Positions 46,548 to 57,870 are shown, counted from the stretch's first letter. The stretch: DNA of 64,000 bases from Hemileia vastatrix (GCA_030280995.1 JASXTE010000011.1:21261817-21325816); one strand, 5' to 3'. The notes: generated from the letters alone by a model not told the origin. Numbers and translations: made by a program.

Positions 46548-47610
46548 TGTAGTCTTCCAATATTGGCAGAGCCCTTTGTTGGTTTATTTGGTGTTGTTTT
46601 GATATGCCTTAAATGGCATTGTTTAATATTTAGGTGTTTTTCTGGAATTACTCAGCAAATATTGGGACTACCGAGATTTTGATACTACCATTGGATAGCC
46701 CCAGTTTTTCTCTATATTTAATGTCTTATGACATTTTTCATAGTCTAAGCATTTAGGGGATAATTTCTCATTTTTCATTTAAAAAGATTGATGTTTAATT
46801 TTGTTTTTTTGTGTTTTATGGGCTAACCTTAAGTCTTAGGGTTAAGTTCTTAGTACCATTGGAATGAGCTGAATTTTATCCACATTTCATGTCACAATGT
46901 TGTTATAGCTTAATTACGTGTTTTAAAGGTTTTAGTAGTTGAAGTATATTTTTTTAAGTAGTTTGGGTATTTTTGGTGGTTCTTGGTGGTTTTCTGACTT
47001 CAGGGAGGTCAGGCCGCCTCAGTGCTAGAGGGCTAGGAAGCGTTTCTAGGGAGGTTTTATGCAACTTGGCGGCCAAGAATGCCAATTTTTTTGGTGTGAA
47101 TGGGCTCTTAGTAAGTGGTCTGTGTGTATATAGTGAATAAGAAATTTTGGGGCAATTTAATCATCATAAAACCATCCAGAGGTGATATCCTTATTCCTCA
47201 CTCAGTTTTCACTGTTTTTTGGCCACAATTGGCTGTGTTTGTTGCAAAGTGAGTTCTTGATTTAACTTAACTTGTCAACTGGTTTCTCTGGTATAGTCTT
47301 GCAAGCTATATCAAGTATTATTGCTGTTTCTGGTGTGGATTTGCAACCTACATCAACTATCATTGCTTTCTCTGGTGTGGACATTGGTCTGCATTTCAGT
47401 TCTTTGGTTTGGTAGTCTGTCTGGAGACTACTTTTATGGCTGATAAAGCAGTCAAGTGTGTTGAAAAAGGGGCTTTAGCAAAAAGGAACCAACTTACTTT
47501 AGCAGGTAAATCTCACTCTATTTTTCTAAAGGGACAGGGGTTTTTCTCTCCAGTTTTACTCCAACTCCCTTGGTCAAGGCCTATAGCTAGCACTATAGGA
47601 TTGTCTAAAA
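46548..47610 (+). repeat. Solo LTR of the Gypsy A/B/C family
   Basis: It starts TGTAGTCTTCCAATATTGG and ends CTATAGGATTGTCTAAAA, with flanks TATTT (46543-46547) and CATTT (47611-47615), a likely 5-bp duplication with one transition. No internal sequence adjoins, so it is the product of LTR-LTR recombination inside element H. Confidence 0.75.
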
Positions 47611-47636
47611 CATTTCAAAAGAAATTAATTTATATC

Positions 47637-48955
47637 ATATAGTCTACTCAAAAACCAAGAAGGCTACTAGTATAAAAGAGGAAATGGATATTATATTGCA
47701 AGATGAGAAAAGATGTGAACAAAAATGGGTGTTTTGAAGAGTGTTTTTATATTCAAATCAGAGTCTGGTGGGGTATAAAGACATGACTAAGCTTTCTGCT
47801 TCTTCTGGAATTGTTGTTGGCTGTAAATAATTTGTGGTGTTAGCTTGAGCCAAGAGTAAAGAATCAGAGATAATGAAACTTTAAAACAATAATAATAAAT
47901 AAATAAGAAAAGGATGTGTATGTAATTTATCAAAAGAGTGTTATTTTTAGGTGATATTATAAATCAAGAGATAAGATTGAGCTGATTTAATTTAATAATT
48001 ATTATTTAGATGAAATAATATATTTTTTTTGCTTATATTTAAATAGTTGCACGTAAAAAAATATAAAAATACTTACCAAACCATAAAAATAAATTATTTA
48101 ATGTCTTATAGTCTACTCAAAAGGCATTAAGGTGACTATTATAAAAGGGGAAATGAATATTATATTGCAAGATGAGAAAAGATGTGAGCAAAAATGGGCA
48201 TTTGGGAGAGTTTTTTTATATTTAAATCAGGGTCTGGTGGGATGAAAAGACATGACCAAGCTTTCCCCTTCTTCTGGAATTTTTGTTGGCTGTAAAAAAT
48301 AAATGAGGTGTTAGCTTGAAGCCAGATTAAGAAATAGGAGGTAAGAGAGAAATAAAAATAAAGTAGCCAAATTAAAAAAAATAAGAGAGTGAAAATAAAA
48401 ATTTAAGTAGCAAAATTGAAAAAATAAGAGAGTAAAAAACTAAAGGAGCAAAATTAAAAAAAAAGAGAGAAAGAAAAAAAATATTTGCCTTGAGGGAAGA
48501 TTGACTATTTGCACATCCTCCTGGACAAGTATGAACTGGAAATAGTCAATGGTTGGATAGAAAAAATACCTTATTCAGGAGTGAAGTATTTTCTCTATAC
48601 ATCCATAGGCTGTTTCTGGATTTTCCTTGTCCATGAGGATGGGAATAACATATTTTTGGGGTGTATCCCACTAGCAGGAAAAATCTGTTATTCCCATCCT
48701 CTTTTAAATTTTCATTATCTCCTATTCTTTGCTCTTGGCTTAAGATAACACCACAAATTATTTACAGCCAACAAAAATTCCAGAGCGAAGAGAAAGATTG
48801 GACATCTCTTTCTACCCCACCAGTCCCTGATTTGAATATAAAAACACTCTTACAAACTCCCTTTTTTGCTCAGATCTTTTCTCATCTTGCAATATAATAT
48901 TCATTTCCCTTTTTATACTAGTAGCCTTATTGCCTTTTGAGTAGACTATATGACA
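47637..48955. repeat. Element with ~220-bp inverted repeats starting ATAGTCTACTCAAAA
   Basis: Two direct copies (47637-47870 and 48106-48325) and one inverted copy (48738-48953) of a segment with TATTGCAAGATGAGAAAAGATGTG and TTCTTCTGGAATT blocks. 48106-48953 is a foldback unit with an inner inverted repeat (GAGGATGGGAATAACA at 48635 against TGTTATTCCCATCCTC at 48687). No transposase is seen; a 79-codon frame inside is not credible. Purine-rich repeats lie at 48350-48480. Confidence 0.55.
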
Positions 48956-49250
48956 CTAACTATTTTCTTGCTAAAGTTATGTTTCTTTTATCTCTATTAT
49001 TTTATATGTTCTATATCTATATTCATGGTATTAACTTTTATGTGCACCATAAATTTATCACTTACATTCCTTTTTTTTTACTTCAGATATCCAAACTCCC
49101 TCTAGATGCTCAGTTATGTGCTTTATGGTCCTCTTGAAGCCGGAAGTGTATACTTGAATTATGTAAGTCTTGATTATGGCGGATGTAGTTTGATAATGTA
49201 TAGGAGAGTATTGGATCATTCTGGTTGGTAATTATTTGACTTCTGATAGA

Positions 49251-49537
49251 CTAATTTGAAATGTAAGGATCATTTTCTGACTTAGAATCAACCACCATGT
49301 TGTGAAGAATGACACAACATTTCATCACATATTTTACAGAATTAATATCCCATAGATGACAAGGTTAGGTGATTATTCCCCAACTGGCTTGCAATATGCC
49401 AAAAGCACAATCAATATCTTTTTGTGCAGCCTCTTGATGCTTAGCAAAGTATCTACTTGAAGCTTCTTGCGGGTGAGGAATATTTTTGACCAAAGATGAC
49501 CAGGAAGGATATATTCCATCAGCAAGATAATAGGTGT
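49251..49537 (-). pseudogene. HARBI1-like transposase C-terminus (element H)
   Basis: From the Gypsy-C junction the minus strand reads TYYLADGIYPSWSSLVKNI, with the second catalytic Asp region, HPQEASSRYFAKHQEAAQKDIDCAFGILQASW, then after one TAA the conserved VKYVMKCCVILHNMVV end and a stop at 49251. The last catalytic position reads D (KDIDCAFG) where relatives have E (ERAFG). The N-terminal half is not found beyond Gypsy-C in this window. Confidence 0.8.
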
Positions 49538-50622
49538 TGTAGAAAATCCTATAGTGCTAGCTACAGGCCTTGAGCAAGGGAGTTGGATTAAAACTGGGGA
49601 GAAAAACCCCATTCTCTTTAGAAAAATAAAGTGAGATTTACCTGCTACAGTAAATTGGTTCACGTTTGCTAAATCCCCTTTTTCAAAACACTTGACTGCT
49701 TTATCAGCCATGAAAGAAGTCTCCAGACAGACTACCAAACCAAAGAAATAAAATGTTGACCAATTTCCACACCAGAGAAAGCAATGATACTTGATGTAGG
49801 TTGCAAATCCACACCAGAAACAGCAATAATACTTGATATAGCTTGCAAGACTATACCAGAGAAACCATTTTCCAAGTTAAGTTAAATGAAGAACTCACTT
49901 TGCAAAAAACACAGCCAATTGTGGCCAAAAAACAGTGAAAACTGGGTGAGGAACAAGTATATCACCTCCGGATAGTTTTATGATAATTAAAGTTGCCTCA
50001 AACTGTCTTATTCACTATGTACACACAAAACACTAATTAAGAGCCCATGCACACCAACTAATTTGGTGTTCTTGACCGCTAAATTGCATAAAACCTCCCT
50101 AGAAATGCTTCCCAGCCCTCTAGCACTGAGGCGGGAAGTCTGCCCGCCTGAGGTGGCCTGACCACCCTGAAGTCAGAAAACCACCATAAACCACCAAGAA
50201 TACCCAAACTACTTAGAAAAATCTACTGCAACTACTAAAGCCTTTAAAACACGTAATTAAGCTATAACAACAGTGTGACATGAAATGTAGAGAAAATTTA
50301 GCTCATTCCAATGCTACTAAGCACTTAACCCTAAGGCTTAAGGTTAGCCCATAAAACATGAAAAACAAAATTAAACAGCAATCTTTTTAAATTAAAAATG
50401 AAAAATTATCCCCTTAATACTTAGAATAAGAAAAATTCCATATATACATAAAATATAGAGAAAAACTGGGTCTATCCAATGGTAGTAATCACATCCCCAT
50501 AGTCTGAATATTTTCTGAGTAATTCGAGAAAAACACCTAATTATTAGACAATGCCATTTAAGGCATATCAAAACAACATAAAATAAACCAACCAAGGGGT
50601 CCACCAATGTTGGAAGACCACA
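49538..50622 (-). repeat. 3' LTR of Gypsy-C
   Basis: 1085 bp; starts TGTGGTCTTCCAACATTGG at 50622 and ends GGATTTTCTACA at 49538. The terminal hairpin is CCTGTAG-CTAGCA-CTATAGG, one arm base changed. Confidence 0.85.
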
Positions 50623-50670
50623 TCCTCCCTCCAATAAAGAATTTCCACATTCTCCTTTATCGCAACTACC

Positions 50671-51306
50671 ATGTTCAGCTTTCTTTCCAAATCTGCTACT
50701 GACATGGGCCCCTGCCAATATTGCATTGAAAACAATCTCATCTGTACCATCACACCACCAGCTCATCCCCACAAAACCTCCTGTGATGCCTGTCACTCTA
50801 GGAAGAAGACTTGTTTAAGACATGGTCCATTGTCCTCTGAAAAATATTCTCCTTCTCCACAATCTGATTCACCTTCTACCAGCACCAAAAGATCCAGACC
50901 ATCTATCCTGATCCCCAGACTGGTCCACAAATTACACCCTTCAAAAAATAGTGCCGACCCTACTACTACCACTAGCTCTACCATCCCTGGTTCTTCTTAT
51001 GGTAAGCCCAAAACCTCTTCATACTGAAATTCAATCTGAAAAATTTCCAGTTCATTTCCCTCCTGACAGTGATGATGACAATGTGGGAACCATCAAAGCA
51101 CCCCCACCTAAACAATTGCTCACCTTCAAGGACAAATTTCAACAACATTCTTCTCAACAGAAGCATCTAATACTAAAATACTTCCAATCCACTCCTGCTA
51201 GGAACCCACAGGATCTTGAAAAAGGAAGAACCTCATACACCAGTTCAAAGCCAATGCTGAACATTTTGTTACATCTCTTGATCCTATTCTTCCTCTTGAC
51301 TCTTGA
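50671..51306 (+). CDS. Antisense gene 1 of Gypsy-C: cysteine-cluster protein, one intron
   Basis: It starts MFSFLSKSATDMGP at 50671. The N-terminal cluster is CX2CX6CX13CX2CX6C (CQYC...CDACHSRKKTC): two CX2CX6C halves as in fungal Zn2Cys6 activators but with the basic half second. A basic Ser/Pro-rich stretch follows (TKRSRPSILIPRLVHKLHPS). The intron 51002-51050 (49 bp, GTAAGC...TTCCAG) restores the frame into FPPDSDDDNVG and FQQHSSQQKHLILKYFQSTPARNPQD. One frameshift near 51230 precedes the normal end at 51306. Transcription is opposite to the retrotransposon. A nuclear regulator is a reasonable guess; a nucleic-acid chaperone is another. Confidence 0.65.
51002..51050 (+). other. Intron of antisense gene 1 (Gypsy-C)
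   Basis: 49 bp, GTAAGC donor and TTTCCAG acceptor, phase 1. Gypsy-B has a 51-bp intron of unrelated sequence at the same codon. The length difference would shift the frame if the segment were coding. Confidence 0.7.
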
Positions 51307-51399
51307 TTAATCTCTTGACTTAGAAATAAAAAAATAATTCTTGACACTCCAGACTTCCCAAATGTAGCCAATCATCATAAAAAAAGTTCCTCAGTTTAC

Positions 51400-51754
51400 A
51401 GTCTTGGGGGACTAATCCTCAGTTTTAAGTCTTGGGGAACTAACAGCCCTTATTTTATAGTCTTGGGTGACTCAAAAAAACCCTCAGTTTATAGTCTTGA
51501 GGGACTCAAAATCTAAATCAAAAAGACAGAACCAGAGATCAAAACATTTAAGACCCAAAGAAACAAACTATCATTATGGGGTAACTTCTCAACAGAGCAG
51601 CTAGCTCATCAGCTACCCTCACACTTGCCTTAATAAAATTCAGAGACTCCCCCTTGGATGCCCTCTGCAAGAATCACACCAACTCCCATTATCAGTTTAT
51701 AGTCCTGAAGGACTCAACAATTTAAACATCTTCAATTTATAGTCTTGACAGACT
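51400..51754. promoter_or_regulatory. Cluster of AGTC-N6-GACT palindromes between the antisense genes (Gypsy-C)
   Basis: Intact sites: 51400-51413 (loop TTGGGG), 51459-51472 (TTGGGT), 51493-51506 (TTGAGG), 51701-51714 (CTGAAG) and 51741-51754 (TTGACA). 51428-51441 has one arm base changed (AACT). Upstream of most is CAGTTTAWA. A degenerate copy of the GGGGTAACTG hairpin lies among them (about 51577-51620). They sit 150-510 bp upstream of antisense gene 2, as in Gypsy-B. Confidence 0.55.
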
Positions 51755-51907
51755 GAAACACATTTTTCATAGCAAAGGGGGAGCCACCTCCATGCACAAC
51801 GCTCCACAACCAACCTGCTGAATTTCCACTGTTTCTTCACCATCTACACATCACTGATAGCTTTTTCATTCATCTTTTTTCTCTTTTTTATTGATCCTTC
51901 ACATATC

Positions 51908-53487
51908 ATGACTAGATCACCAGATTTTAACCCATTGGACCTTTCCTTCTTCACTGCTTCAAAGGACTATGCTTGTAAACAGTGCATCCACATGTGCAGA
52001 CCTTTCACATTCACTCTTCCCACTCCCCAGGCCAAATTTTATAACAGGGCATGTGATTCCTGAAATTATAAACAAAAATGTGACAGAGATCCAAACTATC
52101 CAATAAATCCACCTTCACCTTCACAAAAATATATTTCCAGATATCCTACCAGGTCACCAGAACTTGCACCTGCTTCTTCTTCTTCATCTTCTGCTCCTTC
52201 CAGAAGATCATGCTGTTCTATTCCCAAAACACTTTCTAAAAGACCTGCTTTATCTTCTCAAGAATCTGCTTTTATCACAGCAAATTTGTCAAAAATGGCT
52301 TTAAAATCAGCTCTTAGGCTGCTAGACCATGTCCAGGCGGCCCTCCCAATTACAGACAGCCCGCCCGCCTTGCCAGAAAGCAAAAATCAGGCCCAAAACT
52401 CCCAAATTCAGCCAGATAACAGCCAAATTCTTCCATCAAACACCAACAACTCTACACCAAAACCTCCTAATTCTCCCAGAGCAATGTATACCACCACCAT
52501 TACTTCATCTGTCAACACCAGAAATTCCAACATCTCTATAAGGCCTGCAAGAGGACCCACTGAAAACACCAAAGCAGCTAACACTCTCCATAAACAAAAA
52601 ACTCCTGTTACTTCAAGAAGAAATAACTTCACCTCTCCTCTGGCTGCCAATTATTCCTCTGATAGTTCTTTTTCTTCTAGATCTTCATCCAGCAGATCAA
52701 AATCAGCTACCAGGTCACCTTCTCCTGGTCTTTCCTTCAACCAGCCTGGCACTCCTCTGCCAGAATCTAACAAAACCTGCTCCAAGCAATAATATAAACA
52801 ACAACAACAACAACAGCCCTGCTGCTGCAAATAGGTCACAGAAACCTCCTTCTTCTCCTTCATCTTCTCAACACAATTTAGAGGATGACCACAAAAATCC
52901 ATTCCTCCATTTGGTGGACCCTACTACCACATCTATTCAAAGTTCTTCAGCCATCCAGATTCCAGCTGCATACAAATTTGAAGATCTTCCTATTTTTAAG
53001 TACCAAAATAAAATAACAAAAATCCAATTTCTTCAACAGAGAATAATTATTGGTCCAATTCTTCTGTTTAGTTGGAACCCCACCTCCTACAGCTGAATCT
53101 AGAATTGGCCAAACCCTAGAAACTACTTTGACGCTAGATTATGCTGATATGAAGCAACACCTTAGAATGATGTGTTCTAACATTCTCAAGGTCTTTGCTC
53201 TCCATGGTCTGTTGAATGATTTTGAGAAGAATCTGAGAAAAGAACTCCTTGATGACCACTGGAAGATGTCTTGAATTATCAAGCACACCTTCCAGAACTC
53301 CATTCCTGCTTCTTCCTCTTCTTCCCAGAGTTTACCTTCTTACCTGGTACCTGACCACTATAACCGGTATACTCTCTCCAGCCGCCTGCACTACAAAGAA
53401 CACAGTTTTTCTTCTAATCCAATCAAGAAACAAAAACTCCAACCCCATCTGGACCCACCACCGAAGGCTTCTTCATCCCGTCATTAA
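51908..53487 (+). pseudogene. Antisense gene 2 of Gypsy-C, with lesions
   Basis: It starts MTRSPDFNPLDLSFFTASKD at 51908, followed by CKQCIHMCRPFTF: the fourth Cys of the cluster is Phe, and the CDSC motif is cut by a TGA. The Ser/Pro-rich middle runs to about 52790 with a frameshift near 52786. The intron acceptor (TTTAG at 53071) is kept but the donor G is T (TTAAGT near 52997). Exon 2 encodes LTLDYADMKQHLRMMCSNILKVFALHG, a TGA in place of an Arg codon at 53273, and ends at 53487. It is homologous to 39470-37924 throughout. Confidence 0.65.
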
Positions 53488-53550
53488 ATAAAAGAATTAA
53501 AAATTCACTAAATAGAAAAAGATAATAACATCTAACAGATATATAAGAAA

Positions 53551-54198
53551 TTTGTTTTATTTTTATTTTTATTTTTATTTTTATTTTTATTTTTATTTTT
53601 ATTTTTATTTTTTTTTTTATTTTTATTTTTATTTTTATTTTTATTTTTATTTTTATTTTTATTTTTATTTTTATTTTTATTTTTATTTTTATTTTTATTT
53701 TTATTTTTATTTTTATTTTTATTTTTATTTTTATTTTTATTTTTATTTTTATTTTTATTTTTATTTTTATTTTTATTTTTATTTTTATTTTTATTTTTAT
53801 TTTTATTTTTATTTTTATTTTTATTTTTATTTTTATTTTTATTTTTATTTTTATTTTTATTTTTATTTTTATTTTTATTTTTATTTTTATTTTTATTTTT
53901 ATTTTTATTTTTATTTTTATTTTTATTTTTATTTTTATTTTTATTTTTATTTTTATTTTTATTTTTATTTTTATTTTTATTTTTATTTTTATTTTTATTT
54001 TTATTTTTATTTTTATTTTTATTTTTATTTTTATTTTTATTTTTATTTTTATTTTTATTTTTATTTTTATTTTTATTTTTATTTTTATTTTTATTTTTAT
54101 TTTTATTTTTATTTTTATTTTTATTTTTATTTTTATTTTTATTTTTATTTTTATTTTTATTTTTATTTTTATTTTTATTATTATTTTTATTTTTATTT
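53551..54198 (+). repeat. (TTTTTA)n microsatellite, about 645 bp
   Basis: Around 107 uninterrupted-looking hexamer units with one T-run interruption near 53610 and an ATTATT near 54177. The 235-codon Phe-Tyr frame across it is an artefact of the repeat. Its place corresponds to the T-rich zone 37550-37900 in Gypsy-B. Confidence 0.9.
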
Positions 54199-55289
54199 AA
54201 AATTATCAGGAGCTCAGCTAAAGGCTCAAATCTCTAAAGCAACACAATGGGGTTTTTAAGAATGATAGTTTTGGAAGTGCAAATGAGGGGTCTTCAAAGT
54301 GCAGTAAAAAAAAGACTCTCCATGCAGACTTTATTAGGGGAAGTATGGATATACAAGCTGTGGCAAGTAAAGAATATAGGGAAAGGTGTACTGGATCATG
54401 GGATAAGAGTTTATGGTATGTACTTATGAAAGTTATGGTTAGCGCTAGATGCATAATACAGAGTTAGAAATCAGCAATAAAGGATGGTATGAAAATCACA
54501 CTTAGATAAGAGAAATGCCTTTTGGGAAAATCTGTGTTGGCCCAAAGAGATGAAAAACACATCAAAGAAAGAAGGTAGTGGTAGTAAGACAAATAGGTTG
54601 TGTGTAAGACTCAAAGAAGGGTTGAGAAAGTAAGATCCAAAATAGGGAAGTCATTCAATTCACGTGGATGGTTTCACTATTAGTAGGGACTCATGTGGTG
54701 AGAATGTGTTATACAATAGGTATGAAGGAAGTACAGTACCTATTATTAAGTCAGGAATGTCAAGAAAATTAGGGTATGTACAGGAAAGTGGATTATCAGG
54801 CTCTAATAGTTGTTTTTTTCTAGATGTTTCAGGTGCTATTAGAACCAAGACTTATGCTAAAAAATTTACATAGCTTATTGAGATACATTGTTACCATTTG
54901 ATATTTTGTATTAGTGCTAAACTTGTGTAGAAAAGCCAGTAGGGCAAGGAAACATAGGAAAGGGGTGCTGAACATACAAATTTATATTAGAGCACTCACT
55001 TTTAAAAGTGAAAAAAAGAGAAAAAAATAAAGTAGATATTTTTGATATAGATATATTTTATTTTTTGTACATAATAGGTGTGCATACCAGAAGTAGTGCT
55101 GTAGAGTTAGTTTTTGCTACAGTAAGGATAGTATTAGATAGAGCGCTTCAAGAGGTAATGACTGAGAATAGATCTAGCTAACAGATTGATTACTTATATT
55201 AAAATACATCTCCCCTTTTTCTTTTAAAGATCTCTACAAACTTATCCTACTTTCTTCTCCAATAAATTTAGATAACCAAACTTATAATA
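54199..55289. other. Unassigned stretch
   Basis: About 1.1 kb of moderately AT-rich sequence with no protein, LTR or inverted repeat that I recognise. A 69-codon plus-strand frame (54664-54873) resembles nothing I know. It may be the remainder of Gypsy-C, of H, or another decayed element. Confidence 0.35.
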
Positions 55290-55410
55290 GGGGGTATCAA
55301 TGTTCAGGGATCCGCAATTGAATTAATTGCAGATAAAAATCCATATACCCCAATTATCTTCCGCAATTATTTTTGCTAATAATTGGGTTATTAGACACTT
55401 TACATGTCAA

Positions 55411-55672
55411 TCACCGCGCAATACGGGGGGCGGACTTGTTAGCAAGTCCGCAACCTTGGACTCAAATTCACCACAGATTGAACACACATTGAGCTATTGA
55501 CAAAGGAACCATACAATCAGGGATGAACACCACTCAGCATAACAGTTTTTGTGGGTCTTCAAGTAGAGTTCAGTATGAGTTCAGTATGAGTTCAGTCTGA
55601 GTTCCATCTGAGTTCAGTCTGAGTTCAGGTTGGGGACTTGCTAGCAAGTCCACCCCCTATATTGCGTAGTGA
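55411..55672. repeat. Small foldback element (MITE-like)
   Basis: Left arm 55411-55450 and right arm 55634-55672 are inverted copies (TCAC..CGCAATA...GGGGG(C/T)GGACTTG), and each contains the palindrome GGACTTG(C/T)TAGCAAGTCC. Between them, 55567-55629 has six tandem copies of GAGTTCAGT(A/C)T-like units. It has no coding potential. Confidence 0.55.
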
Positions 55673-55917
55673 ATGTTCACCTCTTATCTGATATTTTTCT
55701 ACTCAATTTTTTATAATCACATCTTGGACAAATTTCTATCATAGCCACATGTTGCACAGCTTTCTGCCATAGCCACATCTTGGACTACTCTCTGGATATG
55801 CCTTCTACCTTGCTGCGCACTCCCATTCTCATCCCATCCTGTTCATTATATCCACTCAGAATTTCTCCCCATTAAATCTATTTGATTGTGCTCCTTTTCA
55901 TCTTTAAATATCTTAAC

Positions 55918-57268
55918 ATGCCTTGTCATAATAGATATTCTCAAAGGCAGCCATCACCAAGTTTTTCTTCAAATCCCACTACTCCCTCTTTCCCCTGCTC
56001 TGCTGAGAAATCTAAATTAATTCAACTAAAAAAAGATGATCATCTCATTCTTATTGACTGGCTGAAAACTAAATCTAACTATGATTCTTGTTTGGTACTG
56101 ATTACGTGACTAAAGTAGGACGGCCCCCCGCATCAAAAGTTAATGGTTATCTTCTAATGGCCAACAAATTATGGAATAAGACTAAGGGAAGGATAGATCT
56201 TTTACCAAAAAAGATGCCTGAGCACTTCAAGCATTATCAAGCCAAATACAAGAAGGCAAAGAATCTTTTATCTTCTACTGGTTTTGGTATTACTGACCTT
56301 GATATCAGAAAGGGCATCAAATCCATAGACAATAAACTTGATTCTTCATGTCCTTACTTTAAAGGGATGGATGCTATTTTTAGAGAGAAAGCTGATGTTA
56401 ATCCTGCAAACATGTTGGAAGGAGAAGATCCTATCTCAAAACATGATGTCAAAAAAAATCTTTTCCCATCCTTTTCCTCCACTCAAGCCTCCCCTGTTTC
56501 AAATTCAACGAATCTAGATATCCTTTCCACAGATCCTTATGGTGATATAAACCAACACAATCTAACTCAGGTATGTTTTTTTTCTTCTATCTTACCAATT
56601 ATTTTTTTATTTAATTATCTTTTCTTATTTCTAAAAAGGATGACAAACAAACCCAGGACCCATAATCATCTGAGTCTGAAGCTAGCAACAATGATGAGGA
56701 CATTAATGTACCAACTACATCCAACAAAAAGAAAAGGGATTCAACTAGTCTAAATATCCACTCCCAAAGAAGACTAAAAATTGATACTTCATCACAAACC
56801 CCTTTTTCTTCTATGGAAATTTTTTTGGAGAAACGTGATGCTGGTAAGTGATACCATACCTCTTAATACTTTACTCTTCTTTTCTTCTAATTTATGTTAA
56901 TATTTCTTATCACTCTAGAAAAAGTTGAGACCACTAAAGAGACTCTAAACTTTGAAAAGAAAAAATACAAGCTCTCTTTAAGGATGGATGACAGAGCACA
57001 TGATTTGGAAGAGAGGAAGTACAAGCTCACTTTACAGAAAGATGATCAGGCCCAAGACTTGGAGGAGAAGAAGGTTGAGTTAGCTCTAAGTATTGAAAAA
57101 TCAAAAAAAGAGGAAAAAATGCTTGAGCATCAAAACTTAATGGAACAGATGAATTATAAGCATCATCTCAAAGAAAATTCTAAAAAGAATGATTTCTTGA
57201 TAGAATGTGTTAAAGCCAATAAAACTGTTGATGAAATTGAACGTTTGATGAAATTTTTTGATAAATAG
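55918..57268 (+). pseudogene. Myb/SANT-like coiled-coil protein with two introns (element E)
   Basis: It starts MPCHNRYSQRQPSPSF at 55918; the KDDHLILIDWLK helix is Myb-like. A frameshift near 56090 leads into VGRPPASKVNGYLLMANKLWNKT...FKHYQAKYKKAKNLLSSTGFGIT...CPYFKGMDAIF, a core widespread in rust transposon proteins. Introns: 56571-56638 (GTATGT...AAAAAG) and 56844-56918 (GTAAGT...CTCTAG). Exon 2 has one TAA. The last exon (56919-57268) is a charged coiled coil (DDRAHDLEERKYKLTLQKDDQAQDLEEKK). It is probably the DNA-binding partner of a Harbinger transposase. One frameshift and one stop suggest it is no longer functional. Confidence 0.65.
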
Positions 57269-57427
57269 TTTTTTTTATTTCCTTCACACGTCAACTGTTC
57301 ATATTTAATTTTACATAAAATTTTACAAAAATTTCCTGTATTTCTGTACTCTATCCATCTTTAGTTAACTTTTTGTATTTTAATTTTTAAAAATTCTTTT
57401 TTAAATAAAATTTTCAAGTCTCATTTG

Positions 57428-57870
57428 AAAATTTTCTGATCCCCCCCTTCCTTTTTTTGAAGTAAGGGTTGGTTATCACCAAAATTCTTTCAAGTTAAGA
57501 ATTTTGAATGTCTTATGAAAATTTGGCAAATCTCCCCCCCGCTTGTAGTTAGGGACAGTTATCACAAAAATTTCAAGACAAATTTTTCAAATCTGATATG
57601 AAAATTTTGTAATAACCCCCCTGCATCTTATTCAAGTATGGGTCGGGTATCACCAAAATTTTTATAAATCACCAAAATATTTACAAGTCAAAAATTTTAC
57701 ATGTTACTTTTGAAAATTTTGCAATACCCCTCTTACATTTTATTGAAGCATGGGGTTGGTATCACATAAATTTTTACATGTCTTCAATTTTGAATGTCAT
57801 ATTTGAAAATTAGGCAATACCCCCCCCCCCCTGCATTTTATTGAAGTAAGGGGTGGGAGTCATCAAAATT
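57428..57870 (-). repeat. ~93-bp minisatellite beside the TET gene (five units)
   Basis: Units carry GCAATACCCCCCTGCATTTT, ATTGAAGTAAGGGGTGGGTATCACC and AAAATTT blocks; C-runs start near 57441, 57534, 57616, 57727 and 57820. D3 has two units in the same position relative to its TET gene. Confidence 0.7.

Larger units (their letters stand above)
45131..49537. mobile_element. H: Harbinger-like two-gene element, interrupted
   Basis: It begins AGGCCTCTATTAGCTAGTG next to TTAAA at 45126-45130, compatible with a TWA-type target. It carries a plus-strand NAM/Myb-like gene (45400-46445) and a minus-strand HARBI1-like transposase tail (49537-49251), the usual two-gene Harbinger set. It is split by a solo LTR and by an inverted-repeat element, and its transposase is cut by Gypsy-C at 49538. 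I do not find the right end. Confidence 0.55.
49538..54198 (-). mobile_element. Gypsy-C: 3' LTR plus antisense-gene module
   Basis: On the minus strand the order is AT-rich zone and microsatellite, antisense genes, purine tract GGGAGGGAGGA, 3' LTR. It matches 37450-41840 of Gypsy-B in order and orientation. pol and the 5' LTR are not found beyond 54198, so the element is truncated or rearranged there. It sits inside the H transposase. GGTGT (49533-49537) is the only visible flank. Confidence 0.75.

Noticed and set aside
53552..54259. 235-codon plus-strand frame of alternating Phe and Tyr
   Set aside because: It is only the TTTTTA microsatellite read in an open frame.
54664..54873. 69-codon frame MDGFTISRDSC
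   Set aside because: No resemblance, no splice context, and an overlapping frame on the other strand; too weak to call a gene.
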